A stretch of 36,992 nucleotides of DNA from assembly GCF_042767895.1 (NCBI RefSeq), contig NC_091565.1:13526861-13563852 (forward strand). Direction: 5' to 3'. The notes beneath the pieces were generated by a model. The model was not told the DNA's origin and ran no database searches. It was given only the letters and a program-made list of their open reading frames with translations. The DNA comes from Penaeus vannamei (taxonomy: Eukaryota > Arthropoda > Malacostraca > Decapoda > Penaeidae). Made by a program: the position numbers and the translations under genes. Shown here piece after piece: positions 34,016 to 36,992 of this stretch; position 1 is the stretch's first letter; each line of letters starts with the position of its first letter.

Positions 34016-34322
34016 GTGTGTGCCCTCATACGCCACCGAGACTGGAGCAAGGATTCTTCCTCGTACTCCTTACGGAATCCTGAGCGAGAGAGAAGATAAA
34101 AGGAAGAAAAGGAATGTAGACTCCCAGCCTCCGCCCTCGCTCCCGCAGCCACCCCCGCCCCAGCGCCATCGCACTCCCAGGGGCGCGCCATGGCCTCGCT
34201 CGGCGCCATCGCCTGTTCGCTTTCGGCCTTGGACCGTCCTCTCTCCTCCAACTTATAGTTCTCTCCTCTCTCACTCATCCCCTCCTTACCTTTACCTTTC
34301 TCTATATTCCTTGTCTCCCCCC
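34016..34322. other. GC-rich patch with a short open frame in ideal start context
   Basis: Positions 34118-34235 are GC- and CpG-rich, with GCGCCATCGC occurring twice (34173 and 34203). A 22-codon frame starts at 34190 in the context GCGCCATGG. See findings. No gene can be claimed. Confidence 0.5.
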
Positions 34323-34380
34323 TACCCCATGTCTGTCTCTGTCTCTGTCTGTCTGTCTGTCTGTCTGCCTGTCTGTCTCC
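34323..34380. repeat. (GTCT)n tetranucleotide array
   Basis: GTCTCTGTCTCT variants, then about eight GTCT copies with one GCCT change. A C/T-rich tail continues to about 34460. Confidence 0.93.
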
Positions 34381-34736
34381 CTTCCTCCTTTATTCCCGAA
34401 ACTTATTATCTCTCTTTACCCTCTCCCCTTTTCCTTCTTTTGTCTTTTCTTCCCCCCATTTCAACTTCCATGCTAAAAAATACTTCGTCATATCTTTGTC
34501 ACATTTACAACACCGAAAAATAACCATCGCTCTGCCAACACGTACGAGCGTTTTTGAATACGAACGCAGCTATCTTTATCCATTAATCATTCAGCAGAGA
34601 AATGGGCAGGAGACAGAAATAATGAGAGATGGCAAGAAGAAAGAAACAGACAGAGAGGAAAATCTTGGCGAGCGTTGTCTGAGTGTCCAAGTGTGCTCTT
34701 GCCTTTATGCCATTTTCTGTCTGTCTGTGTTTGTGT
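34381..34736. other. Unique sequence, nothing recognised
   Basis: C/T-rich at first, then unique. No gene, RNA or element was recognised. Confidence 0.4.
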
Positions 34737-34900
<164 letters not shown>

Positions 34901-35153
34901 GTATATGTAGTTGTTTAACCGGCCACGTGAATCGTATAAAACCGTTACCTAAAGTAATAACACCTGAACCCTAATCTGAACTAAAGAGCCCTAACTTCTT
35001 TCCACCTTCAAGATTTACAAGACCCGCCCGCAGCCCCCTCCCGCGGCCCCTTCCCGAGGCGGGTCGCAAAAACCTTTCTCAGCGAGACAAAACTTCAGGC
35101 CAGCAAGATACCCAATTACTTCCGTTGTTCCATAACTTCAAGAAAGACCGAGG
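34901..35153. other. Unique sequence, nothing recognised
   Basis: Unique spacer with a small GC-rich patch at 35022-35066. Confidence 0.4.
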
Positions 35154-35300
35154 GAGGTGAAGGGGAAGAGGGGGAGGGGAAGGGGTAGTGAAAGAGAGAA
35201 AGGTAGATGGAAGGCGGGGAGGAGAGGGAAGGGGAGGGAAGGCGAGGGAGGGGGAGGATGGAAGAGGAGAAGGAGGAGAAGAAGAAACGGAAAAGTAAGA
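35154..35300. repeat. Polypurine tract
   Basis: G/A-only words (GGGGAAGAGGGGGAGGGGAA, GGAGGAGAAG) with no regular unit. The adjoining minus-strand frames are serine/proline/leucine strings. Confidence 0.8.
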
Positions 35301-35702
35301 TGAAAAGTATGACAGACAAATGGAAAGGCAAACAAATAAAAAACAGTTGAAGACAGGGCAAGAAACACCAAAGAAATGAACACTGATTTTAAAATCCTTT
35401 AGTAAAAGTAAAGACCTTACACTTGTAATTAGAGGCAACACATGTCTGCGAAGAACCCTAATTCTGAAGGAAATCACATAATCCGTTAGCAAATGGTCCA
35501 TCGACTCCCCCCCCCCCCCAAAAAAAAAATAAATAAAAGAACGCGCACTAAGTAACATCACTAAATAACATACGGCAGCCTAAAACTTCTTAATTCCAGC
35601 CGATCTCCAACTTATCTCACTTCTGACAGCACGCTAACCTGACTTAATCGACTTGATCGCGGACTTGCGGCCATAAACCAGCTAAACTGCCTCGACTGTG
35701 AA
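35301..35702. other. Unique sequence, nothing recognised
   Basis: Unique AT-rich DNA with a C10-A10 type junction at about 35507-35529. Confidence 0.4.
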
Positions 35703-36228
35703 GCCAAGGGAAAAGCCCCCCAAAACGAAGAGAAAGGAAGAAAAGCTCCAAAAAATGAAGAGAAAGGAAGGCCCCAAAAAGAAAGAGAAAGGAAGAAAGG
35801 CCCCAAAAAGGAAGAGAAGGGAAGAAAGGACCAAAAAAAGGAAAAGAAAGGGAGAAAAGCCCCAAAAAGGAAGAGAAGGGAAGAAAGGCCCAAAAAAGGA
35901 AGAAAGGCCCCCAAAAAGAAAGAGCAAAGAAGAAAGGCCCCCAAAAAGAAAGAGAAAGGAAGAAAGGCCCCAAAAAAGAAAGAGAAAGGAAGAAAGGCCC
36001 CACAAAAGGAAGAGAAAGGAAGAAAGGCCCCACAAAAGGAAGAGAAAGGAAGAAAGGCCCCAAAAAAGGAAGAGAAAGGAAGAAAGGCCCCAAAAAAGGA
36101 AGAGAAAGGAAGAAAGGACCCCAAAAGGAAGAGAAGGGAAGAAAGACCCCAAAAAACGAAGAGAAAGGGAGAAAGGTCCCCCAAAAAGGAAGAGAAAGGA
36201 AGAAAGGCCCCAAAAAAGGAAGAGAGCG
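35703..36228. repeat. 30-bp minisatellite, about 18 copies
   Basis: Unit: CCCCAAAAAAGGAAGAG followed by an AAAGGAAGAAAGG-like half. The central six units (about 35940-36120) are exactly 30 bp and nearly identical. Outer units are 29-31 bp and more diverged, with two short copies near 35745-35775 and 35890-35910. The plus frame reads a basic 10-residue repeat (KRKRKEERPQ) and the minus frame a hydrophobic one. Neither begins at a convincing ATG, and lack of T on the plus strand explains the openness, so I do not call a gene. Confidence 0.95.
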
Positions 36229-36992
36229 TAGCCCAGAGACGGAACAAAAACCCCGTAATGCCGAAGTCCCATCCGCCCGGACGCCCAGCCGCGCCGCTTC
36301 CGACTCCCAATCCGGACACGCCTCGTCCCACGCGTGACTCACATCCTGGCGAAGAACGAAAAATTCCCCCGGCGAACTCCTGGGAATTTTCTAACGGCAA
36401 AGTTAGTCGAGCATTTAAGCGAGTGAGTCACGTTTGGCGGAATGGCTCTGCCTGGAATCACTCGGAACCGCCAGCCCGAGGAGGCGTTCCCCGAGTCCGT
36501 CCCGTGCACCGCCCCCCCCCCCCCCGACCGATGAACGATCACATCCCGATATCTTACGCTTCCGGGGGTTAATGGGCGAGTCTTCCCAGACATCCATGCT
36601 ACACAAAACGCCTCCCACGCGATGGGGTCTACATCCACAATCTGAAATAATGGTCCACATGTCTTCCGAAGCCAACACGGAGTCCAATCTCCCGGCTTTC
36701 GATCAGTGTCTACCGCTGCCGAGTAGATTCCCGTTTCCACGAACCAGCGGCCGTGCTCATATAATGGTCGGAGATTCCGGCGTGTGTTTTGTGGCCCCGT
36801 GTCCCACGCTCCCCTTTCTATGGCATAATGGACCGGGACTTGTTATGTGGCCCCATAACCCGTGGTCTATGGACCCTACGCTCCCGCTGCCGATCCAATA
36901 TCCCATATATAGGCGCGTATCTCGACGTTCCCCCCCTCGCTCCCGCATCCATCCTCCGGCGGCGCTGTTCGAGGGCGAAAACATCCCGACCA
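36229..36992. other. CpG-rich unique sequence, possible regulatory DNA
   Basis: GC- and CpG-rich DNA unlike the rest of the window. It contains the paired motifs at 36333-36432 (separate entry), a C14 run near 36513-36526, a loose internal duplication sharing GTGGCCCC and ACGCTCCC (about 36791-36812 and 36849-36887), and a TATATA at 36906-36911. Minus-strand frames of 133 and 90 codons overlap in different phases and are not convincing. A gene may lie beyond the right edge. Confidence 0.45.
36333..36432. promoter_or_regulatory. Paired AP-1-like and kappaB-like sites in nested inverted repeats
   Basis: CGTGACTCAC at 36333-36342 is the exact reverse complement of GTGAGTCACG at 36423-36432; each contains a canonical AP-1/TRE core (TGACTCA at 36335-36341, TGAGTCA at 36424-36430). 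Between them, AAAATTCCC (36360-36368) pairs with GGGAATTTT (36382-36390) across 13 bases, and both arms resemble NF-kappaB/Rel sites (GGGAATTTTC). CTAAC/GTTAG (36391-36395, 36402-36406) forms a third small hairpin. The sites are seen; regulatory function is inferred. Confidence 0.35.

Noticed and set aside
35612..36400. Minus-strand 262-codon hydrophobic repeat protein
   Set aside because: It is the reverse reading of the 30-bp minisatellite. Two other minus frames and one plus frame are equally open.
36339..36740. Minus-strand 133-codon frame at the right edge as a gene
   Set aside because: Its start codon would be GTG, another frame is equally open over the same bases, and it reads through a homopolymer run into Gly repeats. 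No family was recognised.

Overview
This window looks like anonymous intergenic or deep intronic DNA from an animal nuclear genome. A decapod crustacean, most likely a penaeid shrimp, fits best. That is an inference from the very high density of di- and trinucleotide microsatellites of every class ((AC)n, (AG)n, (AT)n, (AAT)n, (ATG)n, (AGT)n, (CTT)n), long polypurine blocks, several minisatellites, and a dispersed repeat of a kind found in many marine invertebrate and fish genomes. By eye, simple and tandem repeats fill roughly a third or more of the non-gap bases. Positions 16493-16992 are 500 unknown bases. There are no bacterial-style genes, operons, CRISPR arrays, rRNA genes or recognisable tRNA genes, and no complete protein-coding gene.

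Layout. 1-5.1 kb: anonymous sequence with a compound (AC)-(AT)-(AG) array, a (GA)-(GT) array, one possible exon on the minus strand (3433-3669), and two minisatellites (29 bp and about 42 bp units). 5.5-10.3 kb: GT/G-rich degenerate sequence, then AT-rich DNA with many adjoining homopolymer runs that may be low-quality consensus, then AAT-type repeats. 10.4-15.7 kb: polypyrimidine blocks, GT arrays, a (CTT)n array and a polypurine block with a 45-base G run. 16-20.5 kb: (GAT)n, the gap, (GA)n, (CA)n, a 55-bp minisatellite and an 880-bp purine complex. 20.65-21.0 kb: the one clear dispersed element, with imperfect terminal inverted repeats and an internal perfect hairpin. 21.4-24.3 kb: the longest mostly unique stretch. 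24.4-26.2 kb: AAT/ATT/AGT arrays of alternating polarity. 26.7-27.15 kb: GT-TA compound. 28.3-30.2 kb: polypurine block built from an approximately 80-bp minisatellite. 30.8-34.9 kb: GA, GT and CA arrays plus a 27-bp minisatellite with an exact 135-bp higher-order period. 35.7-36.2 kb: 30-bp minisatellite. 36.24-36.99 kb: CpG-rich unique DNA with paired AP-1-like and kappaB-like sites.

The long open frames here, up to 723 codons on the minus strand at 28-30 kb, come from composition. Polypurine, polypyrimidine and dinucleotide tracts lack stop codons in several frames at once, so their length is no evidence of coding. I found no previously undescribed gene system. The most interesting signals are structural: the higher-order minisatellite, a consistent polarity of interruptions in the GT arrays, alternating trinucleotide arrays that could form long hairpins, the dispersed element, and the regulatory-looking cluster at the right end.
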